Source of the DNA: Rhodothermia bacterium
GTDB taxonomy: Bacteria; Bacteroidota; Rhodothermia; Rhodothermales; JABDKH01
DNA: 9,919 bases
Assembly: GCA_030431165.1 (NCBI GenBank)
Contig: JAUIJQ010000071.1
Location: 1 to 9,919, forward strand
Direction of reading: 5' to 3'
The first letter of the stretch is position 1. Every line of letters begins with the position of its first letter. The notes beneath the pieces were generated by a model. The model was not told the origin of the DNA. It worked only from the letters and a program-made list of their open reading frames with translations, and searched no databases. Made by a program: the position numbers and the translations under genes. This document shows positions 1-5,827 of this stretch, piece after piece.

Positions 1-607
1 ACGGATGCGCGCCGTCAACGCGCGGGTCGGCGTTGTCGGGCCACATGAAGAGCCCGTCATAGATCCCAACGGCTGAAAAGAACCCCGGCATCTTCATGGC
101 GAGCAGACTCGTCGTATAACCGCCAAGGGAAAAGCCGACGGCAAACCGGTCGCCTCCGATCCTGCTTGCGTAATGTCGTTCTACGGTTGGAATCAGCTCA
201 CTCGTCAGGTACTGCCAGAACCGACCCGTGCCGAGACCACGATGACGATCAGCCCACGGACCGACCATATCAATTCCCAACGACGGAATGTGGTTGTTCG
301 CGCTGTTCAGGCCCGGCATCACGGCGATCACCGGCGGCAGTTTGCCATCAGCGATTCGCTGGTCAAGATCCTCAATTGCAGTCCCGGAACGGCGACTGCT
401 GTCTTCGTGCATGTTCACCCACTCACGCTGATGACCACGGAACAGGTACACGATCGGCAGATCCCGCGCCGATTCTAGCCCGGGCGGTTCGTACACGAAG
501 TATGGCTTCGCCGTCCGTAGCGCGCGCGATCGGATGCGACGCGCAACAAGGGACCCGGCGAGGCTGTCTGCGTGCCGCTTCAGAATGTTGGCGGTAGACG
601 CTGGCAT
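1..607 (-). CDS. Putative esterase, alpha/beta hydrolase (PF00756-like), 3' end outside the window
   Basis: About 202 residues are visible, starting MPASTANILKRHADSL; the C-terminus lies beyond position 1. The nucleophile elbow GFSLGG (Gly158-Phe-Ser160-Leu-Gly-Gly) and the earlier strand PIVYLFRGHQREW, a likely oxyanion region, are typical of the esterase D / putative esterase family of alpha/beta hydrolases. The downstream stretch FSAVGIYDGLF also fits that family. The catalytic Asp and His should lie in the missing part. The frame stays open from 607 to the window edge. The ATG at 607 was chosen because it follows the stop of the glutamine amidotransferase gene by 2 nt, which implies translational coupling; no good Shine-Dalgarno is seen. 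No signal peptide is visible, so it probably acts in the cytoplasm. It is the fifth gene of the leftward ATP-grasp operon and could hydrolyse or release an ester or thioester intermediate or product. The substrate is unknown. Confidence 0.85.
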   Translation of the reverse strand, partial: MPASTANILKRHADSLAGSLVARRIRSRALRTAKPYFVYEPPGLESARDLPIVYLFRGHQREWVNMHEDSSRRSGTAIEDLDQRIADGKLPPVIAVMPGLNSANNHIPSLGIDMVGPWADRHRGLGTGRFWQYLTSELIPTVERHYASRIGGDRFAVGFSLGGYTTSLLAMKMPGFFSAVGIYDGLFMWPDNADPRVDGAHP

Positions 608-609
608 TG

Positions 610-1461
610 CTAGACAGACTCGAGGGCGGCAACTTCACGACCCTTCGCCTCGATGATGCCGCGGATAAAGTTCGGCAACACCGCGTCATGGGTTCGCTTC
701 AGAAACATCTCGTCGCTCAGGCGGCGCATGATTCGCTGGTACTTTTCCTCACCGTGGTGCTTTATGACGTGCTGCCGTCGCTCGGGCTTCGCGAAGTGAA
801 TCGCCATACCTTCGGGATCTGCCTCAGGGTGAAACTGAACACCTACGATGTCCTGCGATATCCTGATCGCCATCGTTGCACGTTCCAACGGGATATGTGG
901 CCGTTCTTTCTCAATGGCCAGCACCGCACCACCGAGTTCGTCCATCATGATCTGGCTTGGCTCGGTGACCTGCCAGTGTCGGAAGTCAGCCGCGTAGAAT
1001 GGTTCGGGCAAGCCATCAAACAGCGGGTCCTCGTGCCCAGCCTCGGTCTGATGCGTCGGCATCACACCAAATGACTCCGACTTGCGACGGGTGACTCGGC
1101 CCAGCGCAAAAAAACGGCACATCATCTGGTAAGAGTGACAGATAAAAAGCGCCTGGCGCCGCTCAGTCGACCCGGCAAGCTGTCGCTCGTTGTGGTTCCA
1201 GACGTGATCAAGCCACTGGAAGTAGTCGTGCTCCCATCGCTTGCCCTCGCCGTCAAACGGACTGCCGGGGCCTCCCGATGAGATGTATGCATCAAACCCT
1301 ACACCGGGCACCTCACCGCGGCGGCGCACGTCAAACTCGTGCCACTCAAGCCTGACGCCTTCGTACGTGCCATCTTGCTCAGCAAGCAACTCGCGGATAG
1401 CACGCATGCCCTGATTGGGCTCGCCGTTATACAGATCCAGTATCGCTATGCGAAGGCGCAT
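610..1461 (-). CDS. Class I glutamine amidotransferase-like protein
   Basis: 283 residues from the ATG at 1461 (MRLRIAILDLYNG). The open frame extends to 1530, but that would overlap the preceding gene by 56 nt and add an N-terminus unlike the family, so 1461 is preferred. The class I GATase layout is complete: the oxyanion-strand motif SGGPGSP (residues 62-68), the nucleophile elbow FICHSYQ with Cys108, and FHPEAD with His211 and Glu213 as the other triad members. The elbow reads C-H-S rather than the usual C-x-G. Residues from about 215 form a charged, mostly helical-looking extension. Family enzymes hydrolyse glutamine to pass ammonia to a partner, or cleave gamma-glutamyl bonds. Lying 13 nt after a circularly permuted ATP-grasp gene, it could supply ammonia to a ligase or remove a gamma-glutamyl protecting group. 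No synthetase domain is fused. It is unlikely to be GuaA, CarA or PyrG because none of their other domains or genes is nearby. Confidence 0.87.
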   Translation of the reverse strand: MRLRIAILDLYNGEPNQGMRAIRELLAEQDGTYEGVRLEWHEFDVRRRGEVPGVGFDAYISSGGPGSPFDGEGKRWEHDYFQWLDHVWNHNERQLAGSTERRQALFICHSYQMMCRFFALGRVTRRKSESFGVMPTHQTEAGHEDPLFDGLPEPFYAADFRHWQVTEPSQIMMDELGGAVLAIEKERPHIPLERATMAIRISQDIVGVQFHPEADPEGMAIHFAKPERRQHVIKHHGEEKYQRIMRRLSDEMFLKRTHDAVLPNFIRGIIEAKGREVAALESV

Positions 1462-1474
1462 CCACTGAAAGTCT

Positions 1475-2836
1475 CTAGTACGTATGCCGGAGAATGAACA
1501 TGGGTAGCGTCCCGCCACCCGCAGTGACATTGGCGAGGTTGCCGGCCGAAGTCCGCGTGAGGCAGCCGCCCATGAGTGGGCCGTTCAGGTATGGATCAAG
1601 GTCGATAATGGTCGGGACGAGGTTCCAGCCCGCATCCGTCTTTACCAGGAACGGCTCCCTGTGTATATCGACCACCTCCTGGACAACGTAACGGCGGCCC
1701 AGTGCTCGTTGCAGCGCATCGTCCCACTCGCTCTGGTCGGCGGCGAAGCCAAGGGTAACGTCTTTCCCGCCGTACTCGTCGTTTGGCTTCAGGACGAAGT
1801 ACTTCCTGTTGGATCGAACAAAGTCGACGAGGTCGATCCGAAGTCCCCGGAACGTTGTGACCTCGTCTCGAACCACACGCGTCCACGGAATGTGTTTGCG
1901 GATTGCTTCCCGCTGCTCGGGCGCGAGGCAGGCCGTGTACTTCTCGTTCGTGAGCAGTGCGAAGAGCGACTTCTTGTGGACCAGCTTCGTACGAAACGAG
2001 TTGAGGTAGCACGTCTTTTGTGCGACGTACCCCTCCATGTACGCTTTGCAGTCGACTCGCATTGCGTAGAATTCGTTCATCAGCAGCCGTCGATACAGGA
2101 TGTCGATACGCCTGCCGTTGGCGTAGATCCAGCCGTCGCGACACTCAAGTGACTGCGGTGCGACAACTTCGCACGGGAAGCCCATCCGCTCGAAGTAGGC
2201 CTTGAGCAGGTTGAACTCGTGGATTGTCGGCACGTCGAGGTTGTCGACAATCGCAAACGACGGCCGCTCCTCCCGGCCGCCGAACTCTTCGTGATACGTC
2301 TGAACAAGCGCTGCCAGGGTATGCACCATCGGCGACACAAACCGAACCGGATGTGCCTTTGCGAACTCCTGAAACACCGGCAACTCGCCGTAGATGCCGG
2401 CGAGCTCGTGCAGGTAGGCAATGCCGGCCGGGCTCTCTGCATTCAGCTCGACGAACTTGAACGAACCATTCGTCAGGAACGAGTCCATCCGGGACAGCGC
2501 CGACAGCCGAATGACGTTTGTCGGAATTGAAGCGAGTTCCAGTTCCCACTCCTCGAGCGCGAGCTCATCCTCAAGGACACTGCGGTCGTTGAAGAAGTGC
2601 GCGGCGATAACGAGAATCGCCTGCCGAATGAGGTAGACGGTATCCTGGACTTCGTTATACCGCGCTTCGGTCATGAACGTCGGGCGCAGGCTGTGCGCCA
2701 TGGCTCGATCGCCAAACGTCACCTTCTGCTCGATCTGCCGCTGACGCAGCTCTGCAAGCTGCGACTCAGCGGCACCGAGGTCCCGCTCGATCAACGCGTG
2801 GAAGTCGTTGATGGCCGACGTCAGGTGATCCGACAT
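1475..2836 (-). CDS. Circularly permuted ATP-grasp protein (CP-ATPgrasp / COG2308-like)
   Basis: 453 residues. The order of motifs shows circular permutation. The acidic metal-binding strand, normally at the C-terminus of an ATP-grasp fold, is near the N-terminus (FKFVELNAESPAG, residues 126-138, with Glu130, Asn132 and Glu134). The lysine and glycine-rich loop strand comes after it (YFVLKPNDEYGGKDVTLG, residues 346-363, with Lys350). It is followed by VVQEVVD (384-390) and a C-terminal Gly-rich segment (TAGGGTLPM). The internal motif DILYRRLL and the segment FRTKLVHKKSLFALLT also resemble the CP-ATPgrasp family. Members are predicted to form amide or peptide bonds by acyl-phosphate chemistry, but few are characterised. 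The ATG at 2836 overlaps the previous stop (TAATG), and a GAGGG Shine-Dalgarno lies inside the last codons of the upstream gene. No signal peptide is seen. The alpha-E and transglutaminase-like genes that often accompany the family are absent here. Confidence 0.87.
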   Translation of the reverse strand: MSDHLTSAINDFHALIERDLGAAESQLAELRQRQIEQKVTFGDRAMAHSLRPTFMTEARYNEVQDTVYLIRQAILVIAAHFFNDRSVLEDELALEEWELELASIPTNVIRLSALSRMDSFLTNGSFKFVELNAESPAGIAYLHELAGIYGELPVFQEFAKAHPVRFVSPMVHTLAALVQTYHEEFGGREERPSFAIVDNLDVPTIHEFNLLKAYFERMGFPCEVVAPQSLECRDGWIYANGRRIDILYRRLLMNEFYAMRVDCKAYMEGYVAQKTCYLNSFRTKLVHKKSLFALLTNEKYTACLAPEQREAIRKHIPWTRVVRDEVTTFRGLRIDLVDFVRSNRKYFVLKPNDEYGGKDVTLGFAADQSEWDDALQRALGRRYVVQEVVDIHREPFLVKTDAGWNLVPTIIDLDPYLNGPLMGGCLTRTSAGNLANVTAGGGTLPMFILRHTY

Positions 2837-4017
2837 TATCCCTCAAGCGCTCCGTTTGCGCTGAACTGCTTCTGCTTTGGCGGATTCTGGGCAACGCGCA
2901 CCAGGTACTCACCCATGGTCTTGATAACCCACTCGTAGTTCTCAAGTCCCACCGAGTGATAGTCCGCGTCGGGCGCCGGATTCATGAAGTCGATTGCGTA
3001 CGGGATTCCGTCTCTGACCGCAAACTCAACGGTGTTCATGTCGTACCCGAGCGCACGGCACAGTGCAAGCACGTCGCGCTCCATGCGATCCAGCAGTGCC
3101 TGGTCGACCGGGTGGTCAGGAACGTCAAAGTAGCGCTCAACCGACTCGGCGGCCGGGTTATACCGCATGATCCGTACCGACTCGCGGCCAATGCCGTAAC
3201 ACCGGAAGTAATCCTCGTACGCAATGTTCTCCTGCAGCATCATACAGTCAGTGCCCGAGGCATCGTAGGCAGCAAACAACGATTCACTGTCGTGGACCTT
3301 TGTCACACCTCGCCAACCACCGCCGTCATGCGGCTTGATAAATGCCGGAAACCCGACGTATTCAAACGTTGCGTCCCAATCCAGCGGGTACTTGACGTTT
3401 CGGTACGTCGACTCCGACGTATTCGGAAGATGCTCTTTGTGCGGCAGGATAACTGTCCTGGGTACGGCGACACCAACGCCTTCCGCAATGACGTTGTCGA
3501 TGAACTTGTCATCCGCACTCCACCAGAACGGGTTGTTCACAACGAACGTACCCTTTAGGGCAGCCCACTTCAGGTATGATCTGAAGAATGGCACTTCGTG
3601 CGAGATCCGGTCGAGGATAACCGCGTAGCGTGGATCACCATCCATCCGCACCGCATCCAGCTCGACAAACTCAGCCTGAATTCCCTGGTCGCCGTACGTC
3701 TCGTTGATGTGGTGGACGAGTCCGTCGGGAAACGTTGTCTCCATCCCGCGGATGACCCCGATGATTCGAGGTCCGCTGTTCTTTGCGGCTTTGGACGACC
3801 GCTTCGTGCCCGACTTGCTGGCTGACTTGGCCGCAGCCTTGGCGCTGGACTTCGCTGCGGTCTTTTTCGTCGACGACTTTGTTGCAGCTTTCGCTGCTGA
3901 CTTCGCTGCTGACTTTCGGGTCGATTTGCTTGTGGACTTGCGCGTCCCGCTCTTCGCGCTGCCGGTCTTCTTCTTCGACGTGTCGCCCTGTGACGACATT
4001 GACTCACTCTTTGCCAT
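2836..4017 (-). CDS. ATP-grasp ligase with Lys/Ala/Ser-rich N-terminal tail
   Basis: 393 residues from the ATG at 4017 (MAKSESMSSQG). A GAAGAG Shine-Dalgarno sits 9 nt upstream. The frame is open to 4104, but that start would overlap the preceding esterase gene and lacks support. Residues about 1-81 are low-complexity, dominated by Lys, Ala, Ser and Thr, like histone H1 or AlgP tails. From about residue 82 (GPRIIGVIRGMETTFPDGL) a standard ATP-grasp enzyme follows: the substrate and preATP-grasp region; FIKPHDGGGWRGV (Lys228 and the phosphate loop about 232-237); the hinge QEN (262-264); RCYGIG; then the metal-binding strands with Glu331 (NTVEF) and Asp343-x-x-Asn346 (IDFMNP). All key residues are present, so it should activate a carboxylate as acyl-phosphate and join it to an amine. 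Its substrate is unknown. It is the second gene of the operon, 34 nt after the esterase, and overlaps the CP-ATP-grasp start by 1 nt. Cytoplasmic. Confidence 0.87.
   Translation of the reverse strand: MAKSESMSSQGDTSKKKTGSAKSGTRKSTSKSTRKSAAKSAAKAATKSSTKKTAAKSSAKAAAKSASKSGTKRSSKAAKNSGPRIIGVIRGMETTFPDGLVHHINETYGDQGIQAEFVELDAVRMDGDPRYAVILDRISHEVPFFRSYLKWAALKGTFVVNNPFWWSADDKFIDNVIAEGVGVAVPRTVILPHKEHLPNTSESTYRNVKYPLDWDATFEYVGFPAFIKPHDGGGWRGVTKVHDSESLFAAYDASGTDCMMLQENIAYEDYFRCYGIGRESVRIMRYNPAAESVERYFDVPDHPVDQALLDRMERDVLALCRALGYDMNTVEFAVRDGIPYAIDFMNPAPDADYHSVGLENYEWVIKTMGEYLVRVAQNPPKQKQFSANGALEG
3771..4017 (-). other. Region encoding the basic low-complexity tail of the ATP-grasp ligase
   Basis: About 80 codons at the 5' end of the ATP-grasp gene encode almost only Lys, Ala, Ser, Thr, Arg and Gly, with recurring KSAAK, AAKS and TKSS units. 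There is no predicted folded domain. The charge pattern resembles the C-terminal domain of histone H1 and AlgP/HC1-like bacterial proteins, which bind nucleic acids or polyanions. Whether it binds DNA, anchors the enzyme, or is itself modified is unknown. The boundary with the catalytic part (about residue 82, near 3771) is approximate. Confidence 0.8.
3891..3914 (-). repeat. Perfect 12-bp tandem repeat, two copies
   Basis: TCGCTGCTGACT occurs twice in direct tandem on the plus strand (3891-3902 and 3903-3914). Read on the minus strand it encodes two Ser-Ala-Ala-Lys units in the basic tail. Degenerate related units flank it. Because the unit is a multiple of three, slippage would change tail length without breaking the frame. 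Confidence 0.85.
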
Positions 4018-4051
4018 ACGAAAATGCTCTTCAGCTATACAGTTTTTGCGG

Positions 4052-4765
4052 TTATGCAATATGCCGCTTGATTGTCTCGGTCCACCACGGCCAATCGTGT
4101 CCAAAAGCGCCGGGTGTAAGTTCGAGGGTATGTTCGATCGATTTCTGCGTGAGCAGGTAGCTCATGTGCAGATTCCCGTCTTTGCAGGGGTCATGCTCCG
4201 CCGTGGTAAACACAAGTTGATTTCGGCGAATTGCCTCAAGCGTCTCGTTGTCCGACAGGTTGGGCAGGTAGTCAACGGGATTGCTGAAGTAGACGTCGTC
4301 AGAGTAAAAACCGTCGAACTGTGATCGGACATCGAACGAGCCACTCATGGCGATCAACTTCCCGAACTGCCAGGGCTGTTTGAGTACAAAGTTGAGCGCA
4401 TGGTATGCGCCGAAACTCGCACCCGCGGCGATGACGAAGTTGTGGTTCGAGCGGTTACGTACAAACGGCATCGCTTCATCGAGGATGTACTGCTCGTACT
4501 GCTGATGCCGCTTGATGCGCGTGTGTGGATCGACGTTGCGATTGTACAAGCTCTCAGCGTCAACCGAGTCGACGCAAATGAGCTGGTTCTGCCCGCTCTC
4601 AAGCTGGAAGGCCAATGCCTTGACCATCCCAAAGTCTTCCCACTCGAAGAAGCGTCCCAGGCTGGACGGGAACGCAATGATTGGCGTCCCGGCATGCCCA
4701 AATGCGAGGAGTTCCATGTCCCGGCCGAGGCTGGGGCTCCACCACTTTGTGTATTCCCTGTGCAT
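4052..4765 (-). CDS. Small alpha/beta-hydrolase esterase (COG4947-like)
   Basis: 237 residues from the ATG at 4765 (MHREYTKWWSPSLGRDMELL). It has an alpha/beta hydrolase layout: an early strand and turn PIIAFPSSLGRFFEW (a likely oxyanion region); the nucleophile elbow GASFGA with Ser117; a likely acid in TTAEHDPC (Asp192, or nearby Glu190 or Asp196); and the catalytic His223 in FGHDWPWW near the C-terminus. Size and motifs match the small esterase family sometimes annotated as putative esterase, COG4947. No signal peptide is seen, so it should be cytoplasmic. It is the first gene of the leftward operon, after the divergent intergenic region, with 34 nt to the ATP-grasp gene. Its presence with a second, different esterase at the far end suggests an acyl or ester substrate in the pathway. 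No clear Shine-Dalgarno precedes the start. The natural substrate cannot be named. Confidence 0.87.
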   Translation of the reverse strand: MHREYTKWWSPSLGRDMELLAFGHAGTPIIAFPSSLGRFFEWEDFGMVKALAFQLESGQNQLICVDSVDAESLYNRNVDPHTRIKRHQQYEQYILDEAMPFVRNRSNHNFVIAAGASFGAYHALNFVLKQPWQFGKLIAMSGSFDVRSQFDGFYSDDVYFSNPVDYLPNLSDNETLEAIRRNQLVFTTAEHDPCKDGNLHMSYLLTQKSIEHTLELTPGAFGHDWPWWTETIKRHIA

Positions 4766-4825
4766 AGTCGCGTTTCTGCTGCAAGAAAAGGCGGCGTCGT
4801 ACGCCCGCCGTGTCGCGCGGTTCGG

Positions 4826-4842
4826 CGCGGGAGGCTCCCGCG
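4826..4842. repeat. 17-nt palindrome, possible operator or hairpin
   Basis: CGCGGGAG, one central G, then CTCCCGCG: perfect 8-bp arms around a single base. It lies 61 bp upstream of the first gene of the leftward operon and 118 bp upstream of the dioxygenase gene, a position suited to a dimeric regulator. As RNA it could fold to a 7-bp GC stem with a 3-nt loop. No U-tract follows on either strand, so an intrinsic terminator is unlikely. Confidence 0.6.
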
Positions 4843-4870
4843 ATCAAGCTATTGCCGACTTCTTGAGGAG

Positions 4871-4899
4871 TTCTCAGTTCAACCGTCTGAAGGTATCAT
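4871..4899 (+). promoter_or_regulatory. Candidate sigma70-type promoter for the PhyH operon
   Basis: TTCTCA (4871-4876), a 17-bp spacer and TATCAT (4894-4899) lie 60 bp before the dioxygenase ATG. The -10-like box is fair and the -35-like box is weak. The match is by eye only and the sigma-factor preference of this organism is unknown. Confidence 0.25.
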
Positions 4900-4959
4900 A
4901 CACATATCCTTGGCGACAATGAGTTATCATAATCCAAACTCCAGCAGCGAACTCCGAAA

Positions 4960-5784
4960 ATGCCAGCGAAGCTAACACCATCCGACATCGAGCAATTCAA
5001 AGACCGCGGCTACATCGCCGGCTTACCCGTATTCGACGCCTCTGAGCTGCGCGACCTGAATGCCGGACTTGGGGAAATTGTGGCACTGCTCGGCCCGGGC
5101 GAAAGTACGAAGGAGATCCGGGAGTGGCATGAAGCCAGCCGCTTCCTGTTCGACATCTGCATGCATGATCGCATCCTGGACTACGTTGAGCCGCTGATCG
5201 GGCCCGATTTCGTGATGTGGGCGTCCAACTTCTTCATCAAGGAGCCCGGCACCAGCGAATCGGTGGCGTGGCACCAGGACGCGTATTACTGGCCGCTTGA
5301 GCCCCGCGCGTCGCTTACGGTCTGGCTGGCCTTCGACGACGTCGATGTTGAAAACGGGGCGATGATCGTATTGCCCGGGTCACATGCGCACGGCATTTTT
5401 GATCATAACCGCCTCGGCGGCGCGGGAAGCTCAGTCCTCGACCTGGAGTGCGACACCAGCGCGTTCGACCTTGGTACCGCTGAACACGTCTGCCTGAAAG
5501 CGGGTGAGATCTCGATCCACTCCGACCAGCTTATCCACGGGTCACCGGCAAACGAATCGTCCCGCCGGCGCGCGGGCCTGACGATCCGCTACTCGCCAAC
5601 AAACGTAAAGTGCGACCTCTCCGTGAACCCACACTTCCGGCAGTACCTCGCCCGCGGTGTTGACCGGTATGAACACAACCCCGTTGGTGAGATTCCAGAG
5701 CAGCGGATTGGTCGCCTCTTTCGCGAGCACCGCAGCGTTGAAGAAGCAGGCGCTGAAGCTGAATCGAAGTTCTGGAAAAAGTAG
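4960..5784 (+). CDS. Phytanoyl-CoA dioxygenase (PhyH) family protein
   Basis: 274 residues, a usual length for bacterial PhyH-family (PF05721) enzymes. These are non-haem Fe(II), 2-oxoglutarate-dependent oxygenases, mostly hydroxylases of small molecules or lipids. The double-stranded beta-helix motif is visible: His105-x-Asp107 in VAWHQDAYYW, the distal His193 in LIHGSPANES, and Arg204 eleven residues later (SRRRAGL), the expected 2-oxoglutarate carboxylate ligand. The core segments SLTVWLAFDDVDVENGAM and VLPGSHAHG are characteristic of the family. The N-terminus (LTPSDIEQFKDRGYIAG) is also the usual PhyH opening, supporting the ATG at 4960, although no Shine-Dalgarno is seen. It is the first gene of the rightward set, 43 nt before the BNR lipoprotein gene. 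No signal peptide, so cytoplasmic. The substrate cannot be read from the sequence; phytanoyl-CoA itself is not implied. Confidence 0.9.
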   Translation: MPAKLTPSDIEQFKDRGYIAGLPVFDASELRDLNAGLGEIVALLGPGESTKEIREWHEASRFLFDICMHDRILDYVEPLIGPDFVMWASNFFIKEPGTSESVAWHQDAYYWPLEPRASLTVWLAFDDVDVENGAMIVLPGSHAHGIFDHNRLGGAGSSVLDLECDTSAFDLGTAEHVCLKAGEISIHSDQLIHGSPANESSRRRAGLTIRYSPTNVKCDLSVNPHFRQYLARGVDRYEHNPVGEIPEQRIGRLFREHRSVEEAGAEAESKFWKK

Positions 5785-5827
5785 TCGCGGCCTTTCTCCC
5801 TGGTCCCTCCCTAGATCGTAGTTCGTC

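Larger units (their letters stand above)
4766..4959. promoter_or_regulatory. Divergent intergenic region between the two operons
   Basis: This 194-bp stretch has no convincing gene. It must hold promoters for both the leftward ATP-grasp operon and the rightward PhyH operon. The half near the esterase is GC-rich and contains a 17-nt palindrome (4826-4842). The half near the dioxygenase gene (about 4891-4935) is AT-richer and carries TATCATA twice (4894-4900 and 4925-4931), start to start 31 bp apart, about three helical turns. A clear minus-strand promoter was not found by eye. Confidence 0.6.

Noticed and set aside
607..1074. A 155-codon plus-strand open frame
   Set aside because: It is antisense to the GATase gene with its intact Cys-His-Glu motifs; the translation is not protein-like in any family I know.
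3771..4017. A separate histone H1-like gene
   Set aside because: The basic segment is in the same frame as the ATP-grasp enzyme with no stop between them, so it is a fused tail.
4018..4104. N-terminal extension of the ATP-grasp gene to an ATG at 4104
   Set aside because: It would overlap the end of the esterase gene by 53 nt and add a sequence unlike the family, while the ATG at 4017 has a GAAGAG ribosome-binding site.
4826..4842. The palindrome as an intrinsic terminator
   Set aside because: No T-run follows the stem on either strand, and both flanking genes point away from it, so there is no transcript to end here.
4599..4847. A short minus-strand open frame starting in the intergenic region
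   Set aside because: It is out of frame with the esterase gene and overlaps its 5' part; no ribosome-binding site or recognisable protein.
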